Part shown: in pieces, positions 1-11,721 of the stretch | Layout of the letters: each line of letters begins with the position of its first letter | Numbering within the stretch: the first letter of the stretch is position 1 | Assembly: GCA_037576215.1 (NCBI GenBank) | Contig: JBANDB010000002.1 | Coordinates: 2,790,001-2,854,000 of the forward strand | DNA from: Armillaria gallica | Lineage: Eukaryota > Basidiomycota > Agaricomycetes > Agaricales > Physalacriaceae | DNA: 64,000 nt | Direction: 5' to 3' | Notes under the pieces: model-generated | Seen by the model: only the letters and a program-made list of their open reading frames with translations | Databases searched by the model: none | What the model was told of the DNA's origin: nothing | Made by a program: the position numbers and the translations under genes

Positions 1-2662
1 GGTCCAGTATATCCGCACTCGGTACGTAGGAGTGTTTCGTGAGCATAGGTGTAGTAACGATGGATCTGCAATACGGGTTAATCCCGAAACAAGGGATGAG
101 AATGATGTTCATACATGTACGAATCTGTAAAAGACAGCCTCTGGGTAAGCATAGTGTATGACGAACATTGAAGTAACACTGACTGTCCAGTTGCGTGCCA
201 GAAATCATTGTTGTCCGGCAAATCGGATTGTTGCGCATGTGCACCAACCTACAGTGGCAAACGAAATACATGAGCATTTTATCAAAGAGCTATACAGTGA
301 ATTAAAACTGACAAGGTCATCATAGCGCGACACGACACCTGGAATTCCGGTTTTTGCAGGGGCTGCGAAGAGACAAAGCTCTGCCGCGAAATAGGCTGCC
401 TTCTGGTCTTCTGTCAATGTGTTCCTACAAGGGAAAGAGTGTTGGAAACGGCGCATTGGTGTTGTGAGATAAATGGTTACCATTCTACGCGAATGCTCGG
501 CTCCGTGCAGGTGGACCGTCGACTGGTAGCCAATGAGTGAGCCAATTGGACAGTAGCCAAGACCAGCAAAGATAGTTTGGACAAGGTAGCAAGCATGTTG
601 GCGCAAGTATCAGCAAATAAATAAAGGCAGAAACCGCTCGACCTCGGATATTTTCATTTGAAGAAGGTAGCCTATATATATGTGGATGTCCAATACCGAC
701 AGAGACGGGCCGCAAACAGTGATAAGTTTTGAATTTTTGCTTCAGGGTACTAGCCGCCAAGTGCACGGCCAATGCACTCTAGTGATTGCAACTGACCAGG
801 GCGCGGGAGTTTCATGGCTTGAGATCCCTTGTCAAACACTTCATAATATAACCCACGGAGTTCGTACTGTCCCGTTCCCACGCTCCTTTTCGAGGTTTTT
901 CCGCGCTGCTGTTCAAAATACCCTCACGATACTCATTGGAATGACGAGATTCGCAACTGCTGATGAACGTCTTCATTATTCAAAATCAGAATTGGGTTAG
1001 CATTGTTTTCATTCAGTTTCCCAGCGACAATCTGCGTTACTTTACTTGACGTATGGCTCAGCTACTTCGCCAACCTATCTTGGCGAATCCTATCCAGTAT
1101 TTGAACGTTGCCACGATAACAGATCGCTGCAGAATAATGGATAATAGGCCCAATTGTTCATGAGGAGTCAGGGCTGATGTCACTGTGGTGCTTCGGCCGA
1201 AGTGGAGCAGCGCGCTTGATGCGTGCACTCCATATTGCACTATACCTGCCAGTAAACAGGACGATCCAGACTCTGCGACCCACATCCTTGGTCCTCGTCT
1301 TCGTGTGTGAACACTCCAGTTTCCCTGAATGATAGTTATCTCCGTGAAGTCGCCTTGACCTGATCCATTAATTGCTTGCCGCGCTCCACTGTTCAATTCC
1401 TATTAAATGCGGGAAGTTGTCGCTAAACACAGTGTACGCGGGCATCTTGAAACCAGTGGTCTGTAATTAGCTATGAGTATCCACTTGCGCGAGTTGTTTC
1501 TTTCGTCAAGCATTGCGTTGGGTGGGGAGGATGACTCCCCTTTGACCGTATGCAAAGGTTCAATCTATCAGCTGTTGGCGAGCTAATGTTCTGGTAGTCG
1601 GCACAAACGTCATATATGTAGTCGCAATCCAGAAGACTTATATCACTATTTGGAGGAGATTTTATTCTGATCACTATCCCCGAGAAGAAAACTAACCAGA
1701 GTCCGTACTACGTATGCAACATCTACCTAAAATACTACGCTTAGGTACCGAACGAGTGTTGTGCCTCACTGATATGATCACGGTACAGCCTCAGCACTAG
1801 CGTCGACGCTGTGAGCAATATTAATATTCTAACGAATCACTATTACGGTGCTACCCCCTGGTGTATGCACACTGTGAATATCTCTTCCACTTGTTTCAGC
1901 ACCCCATACGCGTAGCGACCCAATATTTATCATTGGCAGTAGACCTAGCTATCTCAGCAATGTGGGTAGCGGTTATTTTTGGAGATGTACTGCTATAGTG
2001 CGAATTCTTCATCTCAGCCAGGAAATCAAGACACACCATGGAGTGTCGCATCGGGATAGCTAAACAGTACATCGCCCTCGTCCTCCGCGTCGTTGCGACA
2101 CCCACAGCAGATCCGAAATGTCAAGGGGACACTGATCATCACCGAGCACCATCCTTCAACCCTCAGCCACCTTCCATACTCGAAACCAATGCATAGTTCG
2201 ATGTCGGTAACCTAGTCAGACCTATAAGATGAGCCGTTATGCGCAGGAGCAGGTATAGAGTCCTTTGTCGTTCTCCCCGATTTTGTCCTTTCGAAAGTAT
2301 TTGGCCTCGGACCACTAGCCGTATTCATTTCCTGTGATTGAATCACTGGCAAGCAGTGGCAAGTTCTTCGAAAGGCGCTAGACACCCTGTGAGCTCGTCA
2401 GAGCAACTCAAACCTGTATCAGCCAAATGCTAACCCCAAATCACGAAGTACAATAGTCAAAAGTCGAGATATTCATATCCTGTGCGGCGCCATCTCCGTC
2501 GTAATAAGATGGCATCTCCGTGGTTACCCTCAAAGAGGAGCGGTATCCTCGTGATTGTTCAGACAATGATTTCGTACCTGACTATATGAGCTGCGGATCG
2601 CGGGTGCATGTTCTATTACTATACCTTACAATGACTCTGGCAGACCAGACCGGACCCGGCGA

Positions 2663-2796
2663 GCCGCTGTCGTCACCGCCCGTGATTTGAGCGGGAAGAT
2701 GCTGGTCCTCATTGGTGCCAATGCTGTTCTAGGATCAAAGGTTTTCACTAGGACGACTCCTGCACGCTTTGTGCGGGATGTATATATGAGATGAAA
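2663..2796 (+). pseudogene. Possible short-chain dehydrogenase relic
   Basis: The + strand frame starting at 2663 reads a short stretch resembling the start of a fungal short-chain dehydrogenase. A DLSGK segment is followed by a hydrophobic beta strand and the glycine-rich motif GANAVLG, close to the usual TGANxGxG nucleotide-binding motif, then a TTPAR segment resembling the MNPxR that follows helix A. The frame closes at a TGA at about 2794. No active-site YxxxK region follows in any frame I could join. I read this as an eroded fragment, not a working gene. The match is short and could be chance. Confidence 0.3.
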
Positions 2797-4130
2797 CAAA
2801 GGTTCTGGCCCGTACGTACTAAAAATGGAAGGAAATATTTCATGAGAGACTCTTCAAAGTTCAGCTCGATGAACGGTCGCAAGACAGGAGACGATAATAG
2901 GACCGTCAGTTGATGACATTGGTCTTCTAGACGTGGCAGAAAACATCACTCTTCAGGGTATCGAAAGCGCCGAGATATCCTGGCGTGGTACGAACTATGT
3001 CACTGATAAAACAATAGAGATCGCAGAAGGCAAGAGGATTCGCAAGTTTGCATGTCGTTTTTAAGGTCATTTTCGGGGGAGCTAGCCGAACGTGACATTA
3101 GGTGAAACGCTGATAAGAAAGAGAAGACAAGGAAGCCTATATTGGGACACGTATGAGAACATGCAAAAATTGTATAGCGAAGTACAACACACTCATCCTT
3201 GGTTCCTGTCGTATCGAAGAACCTTCCTGTCTCTTTTTCACGAATCTTTACAAATACCGTTCTCTTTCGTCAAGGGCCAGCACGTACGCATGCAGTACAT
3301 CGGTGGTGGGTAGAAATCTTATTTCAAATCTCGACTGTCTCGATTTGTGGGGAAGACTATAAAAATCCACGCGAGAAGACAAAGCATGCGAAGCGTTCCG
3401 TACATGAAGGCGAGCTTGTACAATGAAAAGGAAACTTCAGCCCGTAGATATGAACGGAAATCGATCCTGGTGGTAGATGGTTGAGTAAGCGATTGAAATT
3501 GCAAATATCTTCTCTTCCGTCTTGCTTCCATCATCCCTCCACGTGTCCGCTGCAGGTGGCGTCGAACAAGGCACTGGCGTACTTATTCGTAAGAACAGAT
3601 TGGAAGAACGGGCGAGGTACGCTTCGATGCTTACTTTACCTTTTCACTCGCGCTTATTCTTTTGGCTTCGCTCGCAGAAGGCTTGGTTAAGCGCCTGCGG
3701 AGAAAAAAAACCGGCTGGGAATCATCACTCATCGGCGTCCTGTCTTCTGTGGGAACCGCGTCCCACCGACTTCAACAAACCATAATCCGACCAGTCTCTG
3801 TATCCTCGACTCCTACAGGTGGCCCGTCGGTGAAGCCACGAGGCCTGAGGATCGATATTAGAAGGGAAGGAGGCGCTTCCTTTGACTCAAAGAGTCTAAT
3901 CAGACACACTGCAGAGCGCATATCTCGCATAATGTTGATTAACAAACTGGTGAGACCCAGGTTACACACATACAGCTATCTGATACCTGTTTTAATCATC
4001 TGTCCGTTTCACAGTTGGGCACGCGCATGCAACGCGCCTAAGATGACGTGTATCGTGTATCGCGAGGAACAGGCTGTCGTCGGCCCACAGCACGATGACT
4101 CGAGCTTCAGGCCCGAGGCGCCTATGAATT

Positions 4131-4140
4131 ATATATAAAC
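4131..4140 (+). promoter_or_regulatory. TATA box of first BTB gene
   Basis: An atatataaac motif lies about 55 bases upstream of the ATG at 4191. The surrounding gcccgaggcgcctat context recurs upstream of the second BTB gene near 6600-6628, so the core promoter was duplicated with the gene. Confidence 0.6.
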
Positions 4141-4190
4141 TACTGAAAAGTCGCCAATTATTCTTCCCATACTTTCCCTCTGCCACTGCA

Positions 4191-5310
4191 ATGTCTGGAT
4201 CCTCGTCGAAACTCACAGGAATCAAAAGACACGAAGCCTACTATCTCAAAGGAGGAGATGTATATTTCTTGGTAAGTGTTGGCTATCAGAAGCTGCGCGC
4301 GCACTCACAAAAGCCTATCTAGGTGGATGAATGTATGTTCCGGGTCCACCGATACTTCTTCGAGAGGGAATCCTCCACGTTTCGGCAAATGTTCAGTGGG
4401 CCGACGCCGCCTGGGAAGGAACCTGAAGGCTCTTCACCCAGTTCTGCATTTAAACTGAGCAATATCACAGCAGACGATTTTGCCCACTTCGTTTGGATAT
4501 TCTACAATCCGTGAGTCTTACGCGTCGTCAATTTTGAGAAGGAAGACTTATTCTTTCTATCAGGAGGCACTCTTTATACGACGCCTCTACGCCCGTGTGG
4601 GTCACCATTCTCCGCTTCGCATACGATTGGTCGTTCCCTGAAGTCAAGGCTCTCGCTATAAGAGAGTTGGAACGAAAGACCATCAATTTGGTCGACCGCG
4701 TCATCCTGTACCAAGAATGCAAGGTCGACCCGAGTCTCTTGGTACCGCTATATGCGAAACTCTGTTCGCGGGACGACCCTCTTAGTACGGAAGAGTCGGT
4801 CCGCCTTGGCGTCGAGACCACCGTCCGCATCTTCCAGGCCCGCGAGCGTCTCCGTTCCTCCTCGCTCGACGGACTGAAGAGCCCTTTGCCGAACAACGTC
4901 GACCACACAAACGTAATGCAAGTCGTCGAAGAGGTGTGGGGAGGCGATACGAATGGTGCATCAGGTGGATGGGTGATCGTCCATGTGTTCTGCTGTGCTT
5001 TTACTTACTCATTTTTTTTTGTTATAGGACCGCCTCAGGGTTCCTCGTCGGCGGGGAAGGCGAATGGATCTGCGAACGGCGGGTTCGGTACACGACGATC
5101 TTGATCGTCCTCTGCCCAAGACTCAGGATGACGACGCTGAAGCTGATAGTGAGTTTTTGTTGTCGTGCGAGACTCGTGCTTTCCTGATCACTACTGGCAG
5201 TCGTACTACCACCTGTGGATTCCTCGACTCTCACAAAAAAGCTCTCAGTTCGGGTGAAGAGACTTTTGTCGAGTACGAGAAGGGGGAAGGATTCCACAGT
5301 CGGAGTGTAG
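4191..5310 (+). CDS. BTB/POZ domain protein, paralog 1
   Basis: Agaricomycete-type BTB/POZ protein; such domains mediate dimerisation or serve as adaptors, but the target here is unknown. Model: 4191-4271, 4323-4510, 4564-4972, 5028-5148, 5201-5310 (302 aa). Exon 1 encodes the family hallmark GGDVYFL. Exon 2 carries FRVHRYFFERES and ends in FYNP; exon 3 continues with SLYDAS and the helical EVKALAIREL segment. The third intron has two possible donors, at 4965 and 4973. The first gives a shorter protein stopping at 5104 with a Gly/Ser-rich tail ending GTRRS. The second, modelled here, shifts frame, uses a further intron (5149-5200) and ends in a basic Ser/Arg tail. Paralogs follow at 6704 and 8446. 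BTB identity is well supported; the choice of C-terminus is not. Confidence 0.82.
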
Positions 5311-6703
5311 CGAACGCTGTCACTCGTATCCATGAGTCTTACGAATAGATTTGCCGCGTCTGCCTGGGTCTTGGGTTGCCTAATTTTTAACTCCTCGTCG
5401 TATTTTTTGTATGTATTTGTACACGTCATATCAATCTATCTATTCGGTTTGCAGCCCGTCCGAATCATGCATCTACGGGATCGTGATGCAGTGTTTTAGG
5501 TGAAGAGTATGTGCGAACTACCTGGTAGAGGGTAAACACCTTGAGCTCGGGACCCTAAGTTCGTTGTCCTCAAACTGGCATGCTTTCTAGTTCATAGTAG
5601 CAAAGTACAACTCATCCATTCGAACATCGAAGTCTCTCTTGCAGGTGTTCCATTCCTCGCCATGACCTTGACGTCCGAGGCCAAGCGCAAGATTGTATGT
5701 CCCAATAACAGCAGTAGGTACGTCAGTGCGAGTAAGGATCCACGCCGGGAGAAAAGGCGCGCAGAATGATTCATGTTGTACTGGAAAAGGAAACTTGACG
5801 ATGGGCCCGGAGTCAATCTGGTGCTGCACGGGAATCGATCGTTGACCCTGAGGGTGTTGTATTGGTGTTGTTACATGACTCTAGAGTTCGAACCGAGGTT
5901 GGAGTCATGATCCCCGTTGGCACACGTCTTCTTGACCATCATTACATATCCTTCCTCACTTCATCGTTTTTGTTCACGTTTGCGCTCCGGGTGATCAAGC
6001 TTCAAGGCTCATCGACATCGAAGAAGGTGCTATGTAAAAATACGGATGTAAACTCTCACTATGAAGGAATTGGAAGAAAGGGCGAGGTACGTCTTCGTGA
6101 GTTTCCGTGTGTCCTTGTTTTTTTAGGTTTCGTTGCGGTAGAAACAGAAGCTGAACTAAGCGCCCTCAGCACAGCAATGGCCATCGATATCGGCGGTGAC
6201 CTGTCTCCTGTGTGAAGGACGCCCCATCGACTGTCAAGCGATGAATCATATGCGAATCGAATCGCCGGGGCTATGTTTTGTTTCAATTCAGTCGACTCTG
6301 CCTCGAGGCTTGGTGCCCTCAGCCCCGTCTGAAGATCGATATTGAAAGGGAGGGACACCCTTGCTTGCTCCCTTGTACTCGGACTCGGATCTGAATCCGA
6401 CCTCGAGGGCAGGTGTGCGTGGCTTAAGCTCGACACAACGTTCGTTGACAAACCGGTGAATCTATGTTCGGCGATAGTTGGACATGTGTGTGCACTGCGC
6501 AACACGTACTTATCACGAGGTGCGAGAGAACGCAATCTTCCGCATACGACTTGTACTAGGCATGAGTCCCACGACGAAGTGATGCGTCAGGAAGAGAGGT
6601 CCGAGGCGCCTATTGGATGCATATAAACCACTGAAGGGTTGCGCGATGACTCCTCTATCATCCATCATTCTCACACCTTGCCTTACCTCTACGCTCTGCC
6701 CTC
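5311..6703. other. Duplicated spacer between BTB genes 1 and 2
   Basis: No gene is seen. The part just downstream of gene 1 (about 5456-5518, containing gaatcatgc and atgcagtgttt) matches the sequence downstream of gene 2 (about 8190-8260). The part from about 6066 (ggaagaaagggcgaggtacg) and 6330 (agatcgatattgaaaggga) matches sequence upstream of gene 1 near 3600 and 3850. The spacer is therefore the junction of two tandem duplication units. The 94- to 158-codon open frames here look like chance. Confidence 0.6.
6621..6628 (+). promoter_or_regulatory. TATA box of second BTB gene
   Basis: An atataaac motif about 75 bases before the ATG at 6704, preceded by ccgaggcgcctat as in the first BTB gene. 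It is the duplicated counterpart of the motif at 4131. Confidence 0.55.
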
Positions 6704-7861
6704 ATGTCTAGTAACCAATCTCATTTTGGAAGTATCAGAAAGCGTGAAAGCTGCTATCTGACAGGGGGCGACGTTTACTTCTTAGTGAGTTTTAACTCTC
6801 TACGAACAAGTTCTCATTCGCTGAACCTGCCTAGGTAGAAGAATACATATTTCGTGCCCATCGCATATTCTTTGAGCGAGAGTCCCCAAAGTTCCGGCAA
6901 ATGTTCGAACATCCGGCGCCCCCCGGGGGGGAACCTGCAGGATCGTCAATTGGAACTGCTTTCAAGCTTGACGATGTTACGGCAAACGAGTTCTCCAAGT
7001 TCCTTTGGGTCTTTTATAATCCGTAAGTCCCGCCTGCCATATTACACGAGGACGGAAGCTCAAATGTGTTTATTAGGAAGTATTCCTTATATGACGCCAC
7101 AGTAGATGAATGGCACACTATTCTGCGCATCGCGTCTGGCTGGGGGTTCCCGGAAGTGAAAGCGCTTGCGGTCCGTGAACTCGAAGGAAAGCCCATGTCC
7201 TTGGTGGACCGAATCGTCCTTTATCAGGCGTACAACGTCGACCCCGAGATCTTGATTCCCCTCTATGCGAAACTCTGCTCTCGCGACGAGCCTATCAACA
7301 AAGTCGAATCGCAGAAGCTCGGTGTTGAAACCGTCGTCCTTGTCTTCCACGCTCGGGAGCGCCTTCGCTCGTCCTCGCGTGACGGAATCAAGAGCCCTCT
7401 CCCGGACGGGGTCAACCCTCTTGACGTGATGCAGGTTGTGTCCGAGATGTGGCAGGGAGACGATGTGTCGAATCGTTCATCAGGTGGATGGGTGGTCGTA
7501 AATTCATTCTGCTGCACTCTTACTTACTCATTCCGTTGCTTGCTTTCTAGGATCGGGTGCCGACTCTGCTCAGCAAACCTCTTCCTCGACGGGCCCGGCG
7601 AACAGATCCACGGGTAGCCAGAATAGCAGGCCTGCAGGGAGCCCGAATACCAGACGCGGTGCCGGTAGAGGATCTCCGTGACCGTCCTCTACCTACGACT
7701 CCAGGCGACTCTGGTGAGCCTCTATTGTCGCATCGAGTCCCGCTTTCCTGAATGACTTACTGACAGACACGTTGTCTGTGGCTTCTCAGACTCCCACAAC
7801 AAAGCTCTCGGTTCGGATGAAGAATTACTTTCTGTCGAGTTCGAGAAGAAGGAAGGGTTAG
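6704..7861 (+). CDS. BTB/POZ domain protein, paralog 2
   Basis: Tandem copy of the gene at 4191 with the same architecture: 6704-6784, 6835-7022, 7077-7491, 7551-7713, 7767-7861 (313 aa). The first two exons have exactly the same lengths (81 and 188 nt) as in paralog 1. Motifs GGDVYFL, FRAHRIFFERES, FYNP and KYSLYDAT mark the BTB domain. The third intron again has two donors 8 nt apart, at 7484 and 7492. The first gives a Ser/Gly/Asn-rich tail ending GAGRGSP with stop at 7681. The second, modelled here, leads through DLRDRPLP, shared with paralog 1 as DLDRPLP, and another intron (7714-7766) to a tail with KLSVRMK and RRRKG. A function beyond BTB-type interaction cannot be assigned. Confidence 0.82.
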
Positions 7862-8445
7862 GGCACGAGACCGACAGTCGCGGTGTGGCGAACCCTATCA
7901 GTCACCTCCCTGAGTCTGAGAGGTTCCGAACGGATTCTCCTCGTCCGCCTGGATCATGGGTAGCGTAGCTTTTTTTTGTTCATTTTTTGTAATTACTCCA
8001 TGTACCTTCACGTATCAACGTTTCCACCACACATATACAATACACCACGTACTTAGCCTTACACAATCCCGTAGCATGGATATATCGGGTTCCTGAAAAT
8101 CAAAAAAGAATTTGATGACAGGACGAATGCATCCACGGAAATGGCAAGTCACTTTGCAGGGTTCAGCGAGGCTGCGGTTGTGCTCGTACGACTCGAATCA
8201 TGCGCCTACTTCATGTGCGGCCAGAATGCAGTGTTTCTAGGTGAAAGAGAACGTGCGAAGCTTACGTTTCCTCCGGGCATGCGCCTTTCGTACGTTCGAT
8301 TGAAACGATGAACCAACGTTGTGATGGAGGATGGCGATATTCTCGTTGCCGGAAGACATGTGTCATACACGTGTAGACGGGTTCATAAGTCTCGTCTCCC
8401 ACCCCTCGACTTCTCAGAAACCCCCCTTCCTTCCCCTTCCCCTCG
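7862..8445. other. Spacer between BTB genes 2 and 3
   Basis: No gene is seen. It contains the second copy of the downstream block shared with gene 1 (about 8190-8260) and a T-rich stretch near 7970-7990 that may serve 3' end formation. Short open frames here show no family resemblance. Confidence 0.55.
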
Positions 8446-11117
8446 ATGGCCAGCCAAACAGATAGCAGCTTCATTGCCCTCAGGCATCATGATGAGTACC
8501 ACCTCTCCGGCGGTGATCTCTATTTCCTCGTGCGTTGTCTCATCCACTGCGCCGGAGTTTAGCAGCTGATGTTATCCAGGTCGAACAATATCATTTCCGT
8601 GTCCATCGATACTTCTTCGAGAGGGAATCCGCATTCTTCAAACACCAACTCGCAACGCCAGCCTCTCCAGGCGAGGATCGTCAAGGGACATCGGAGGGAA
8701 CAGCCATCGTTCTAGACCACGTCACCCCCGCCGAATTTGCGAGATTCCTCTGGGTGTTCTACAACCCGTCAGTCGTGAAGTGTGTTTTTGCCCGTCACCC
8801 AGCTCTAACGTCTAACCACAGTAAATACTCGCTCTACGATGCCACTGTCGAAGACTGGATTATCATTCTCAAGCTTGCGGACCGATGGTGTTTCCCCGAG
8901 GTCAAGAACCTTGCCGTTCGAGAGCTGGAGAAGCATCTTATGGACGATATCGAACGCATCGTCGTTTATCAGAAATACAATGTCGACAAACATCTCTTGA
9001 TCCCCCGTTATGCCGCCCTTTGTGCGCGGACGGAGACCTTGTCGCTGGCAGAAGGTATTCGGTTGGGCATGGAGACGGCGTTGAACATTGCTCGCGCACG
9101 AGAGTGTGCTCGCTCGCCTTCGATTGATGGACTCCGCAGTCCCACGTCTGTTGCACTCCCTGACGGGGAGATGCGCGGCCTCATACTGGACTTGTTCAGT
9201 ATTTCGGAAGCGCCAGATTCCGCATCGAAGGGCCAAGAGAACGGTTCGTCAACGGCATCGTCTTCTACAACAGGTGGATCGGTGATACCATCTTGTCCAT
9301 ATATGCTTCCTCATGCTCATGATGGTATACTACAGGAGACGCAGCAGCCAAAAACACCACTGACGGAGACTCCAAACCAAACGGAAAAACCACAAACGGC
9401 GACAAAACCGGACGAAATAGTCCTATCACCAGTACCGGCCGCAGAGGGGGACGAAAGAGCTGATGAGGATTCATTTGAAGCTGACGAGGATGAAGAATCC
9501 TGGGATGACGTAGGCTCGGATTCGGATACTCACGTTGATAACGCTGGTGTGGATAGCGAGAAGATTTACGGTGACGTTGACGATGAACCTGTTGAAAATA
9601 TTGTAGATCCTCAGGAGAATGATGACGCTCATAACTTCGACGAACAGCTACATGACCTTGCTCCCGACGCTGGCGTTGGAGATGGCCCACCCGAAAGTAG
9701 TGCGCAGGACAGCAGAGATGACAATGATGCTAGTACTTCGCATGAAATCGATGGCGGCCTTGATCACGGAGATGGCGAGGTAGATGGGAAGGACGGTTCT
9801 AGCGCTTCATCTAGCGAGGAAGTGGAGAATAGTGGAAGTACTGATATAACCGCTGATACTACCCCAGAGTCGGCAGAGGGGGAACAAGATGACGGAGGCA
9901 CTCCCACCAGAGAATCTCCGTCCGACCCTACTGTCGACTCTTCTTCTGTACCCGAAACCCGGGCTGACGCTGGCCATGGGCTAGGCGACGACTTTTCATT
10001 TGACTTTGTTGAACCGTCCGGACCAGGGCCTATACCCACGTTCGATTTCGATTTCGATTCCGATTCCACATTTGATCATATTGATATTCTCAGTATCACC
10101 GTTCATTCTCCTACTGCTTCTTACGCAGGGACGGAGGCTGGGGACGAATCTATCGAAGCATCCGTAAATACCGAGGGTAGGGACCAGGCATCAGAAGGTT
10201 TTGCGAAGAACGCTTCTGCATCACCTTCCGACCCCGTTCCGAATGCTAGTGGACCTGAAGGCGCCATGACTACCGAGGCTGATGCCAGGGTTGCAGAGGG
10301 TAGTGGTGTTGCTGCTGCCGAGGGAAATGAAGACGAAGCTGGCGAAGCTTCCAACGATGATGTCCCCGACCATACCCTTCCCGCTTCTGACGAGACTGTT
10401 GCCAAACCGGAGGATGGTGGTAGTACCACTGCATCGGGGGACGGTAGTAATACCCCTGCTGATCCTCCTGTTCTCGAATCTGAGGCCGACGAAGCTGCTC
10501 TTAAACCGGAAGAGGGTAGCACCACCGCAGAAGGGGACAACGGCAATGTTCCTGTTGCTCTTGCGCCAGAATCCAGCTCAGACGAGGCTGCTCCTGAACC
10601 TGAACCAGAGCACGACGGGGAGCAATCTACCGTACCCGCCGAAGCAGATTCCGCCCTCCAACACACAGCCGACTCGACAGACGAGGACGCAGAAACGGAC
10701 ATCAACGTACCATCCACCGCAGACACAACCACGTCTTCCAGTGATCCGCCCGCCACTAGCTCTTCCCCTACCTTACCACCCCAATCGCCTGTCAAAGATA
10801 TCCTTGAAGGCCATGAAACTGGTAGATCCAGAAGGCCTACCTTGACCATTGATACGAACCTTTCAGGCACATTTGTACCCACGCATGCTGGCCATGCGAA
10901 TGGGGAGAACGGAGACCAGCCTGCCGACAGTCGCCCAGTCGCTTCAGTGGAGAACCCAATCGAGCCTCCGCCCGTCGTTCATGCCGAGGTTCCCGCCGAC
11001 TTGAATCCTTTGGGTGACGCCGCCAATCCTCTTCCAAAGGCCACTCCACCTGAGGAATCAGAAAGCGAGGACGACTCAAATGAGGAGTTTTATGACTCAC
11101 CCGAAGGCCCTGCTTGA
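8446..11117 (+). CDS. BTB/POZ protein with long acidic tail, paralog 3
   Basis: Third tandem BTB paralog: 8446-8529, 8580-8767, 8822-9281, 9336-11117 (837 aa). The BTB part (residues about 20-210) keeps GGDLYFL, FRVHRYFFERES, VFYNP and KYSLYDAT. After about residue 245 the protein becomes a low-complexity acidic tail of nearly 600 residues, rich in Asp, Glu, Ser, Thr and Pro and ending in EEFYDSPEGPA, likely disordered. The third intron has donors at 9274 and 9282. The first gives a short form stopping at 9463 with a tail ending RRGGRKS, matching the short tails of paralogs 1 and 2. The second, modelled here, keeps the long frame. Introns 8768-8821 and 9282-9335 are each 54 nt, so the reading frame also stays open through unspliced RNA. 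Donors gtgcgt and gtcagt are weak. Confidence 0.78.
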
Positions 11118-11721
11118 GTGATTTTTACTGTAACGCTGATTCTTTAGTTTCGTTATAGTCCCGTTTATCATACGTAGCCCTATATAACCGTTAGGATCCA
11201 TCGTAGCGCACTTAATATGCATAATTATCGTACCGTCATGGAGCCTCAGCCAATACCTGTGATCCTCCAGCAATCCAGCCCTGGCATCCAACACAGTAGC
11301 CGTCGTCCCGCCTGTTGCATCCGTAGCCTGGATACTCTGATCCTGAGGCATAGTCCATCCTTTGCGCGCCGAAGGATCAAAGGTTTCGGCATGGCAGTAA
11401 GAGCCCAAGAGCTCCTAAGAGGCAATTCGATGTCGGCCCGGATTACCGAATGTGCAGTGTGAATATTTAGGGCAGGTCCGTCATTGTTAGTCATCTTTCA
11501 GACTCCATCTACTAGGCGGCACCACCACTGCGATGCCCGTACATGGATGAAAGGAACATAGCATGCAGGCATACTTTGGTGCTTCCTCTACGCTTGTTTA
11601 TCCTCAAAATTTCTCGGGATTGTTGTACTCGGAACCCTGACGTCGGTGGTTGTTGGACAGTTTGGTACTAGGACATCACTAGATTGCCCTTAAACACATA
11701 CCACCATCACCCATCTGCTCT
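11118..11721. other. Intergenic, no gene seen
   Basis: About 600 bases between the BTB cluster and the F-box gene. A ctatataac motif at about 11180 could be a TATA element, but it is far from the ATG at 11722. Open frames on the minus strand (11097-11408, 11246-11494) resemble nothing I recognise. Confidence 0.5.

Larger units (their letters stand above)
1..4190. other. Gene-poor region
   Basis: No convincing gene is seen in the first 4.2 kb on either strand. Open frames are short, have no recognisable domains and do not join into splice-supported models. The longest plausible one (680-1000, 106 codons, + strand) matches no family I recognise. Two things stand out: a short-chain-dehydrogenase-like relic near 2663-2796, and, from about 3600 onward, sequence that recurs upstream of the second BTB gene (about 6066 onward), showing that the BTB duplication unit includes flanking DNA. 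Confidence 0.6.

Noticed and set aside
5884..5894. gagttcgaacc, resembling a tRNA B box on the minus strand
   Set aside because: The arms on either side do not pair and no acceptor stem or A box is found at the right distance.
10121..10882. 253-codon minus-strand frame
   Set aside because: It is the reverse of the repetitive acidic tail of the third BTB gene; its Ser/Gly/Ala-rich product is a composition effect.
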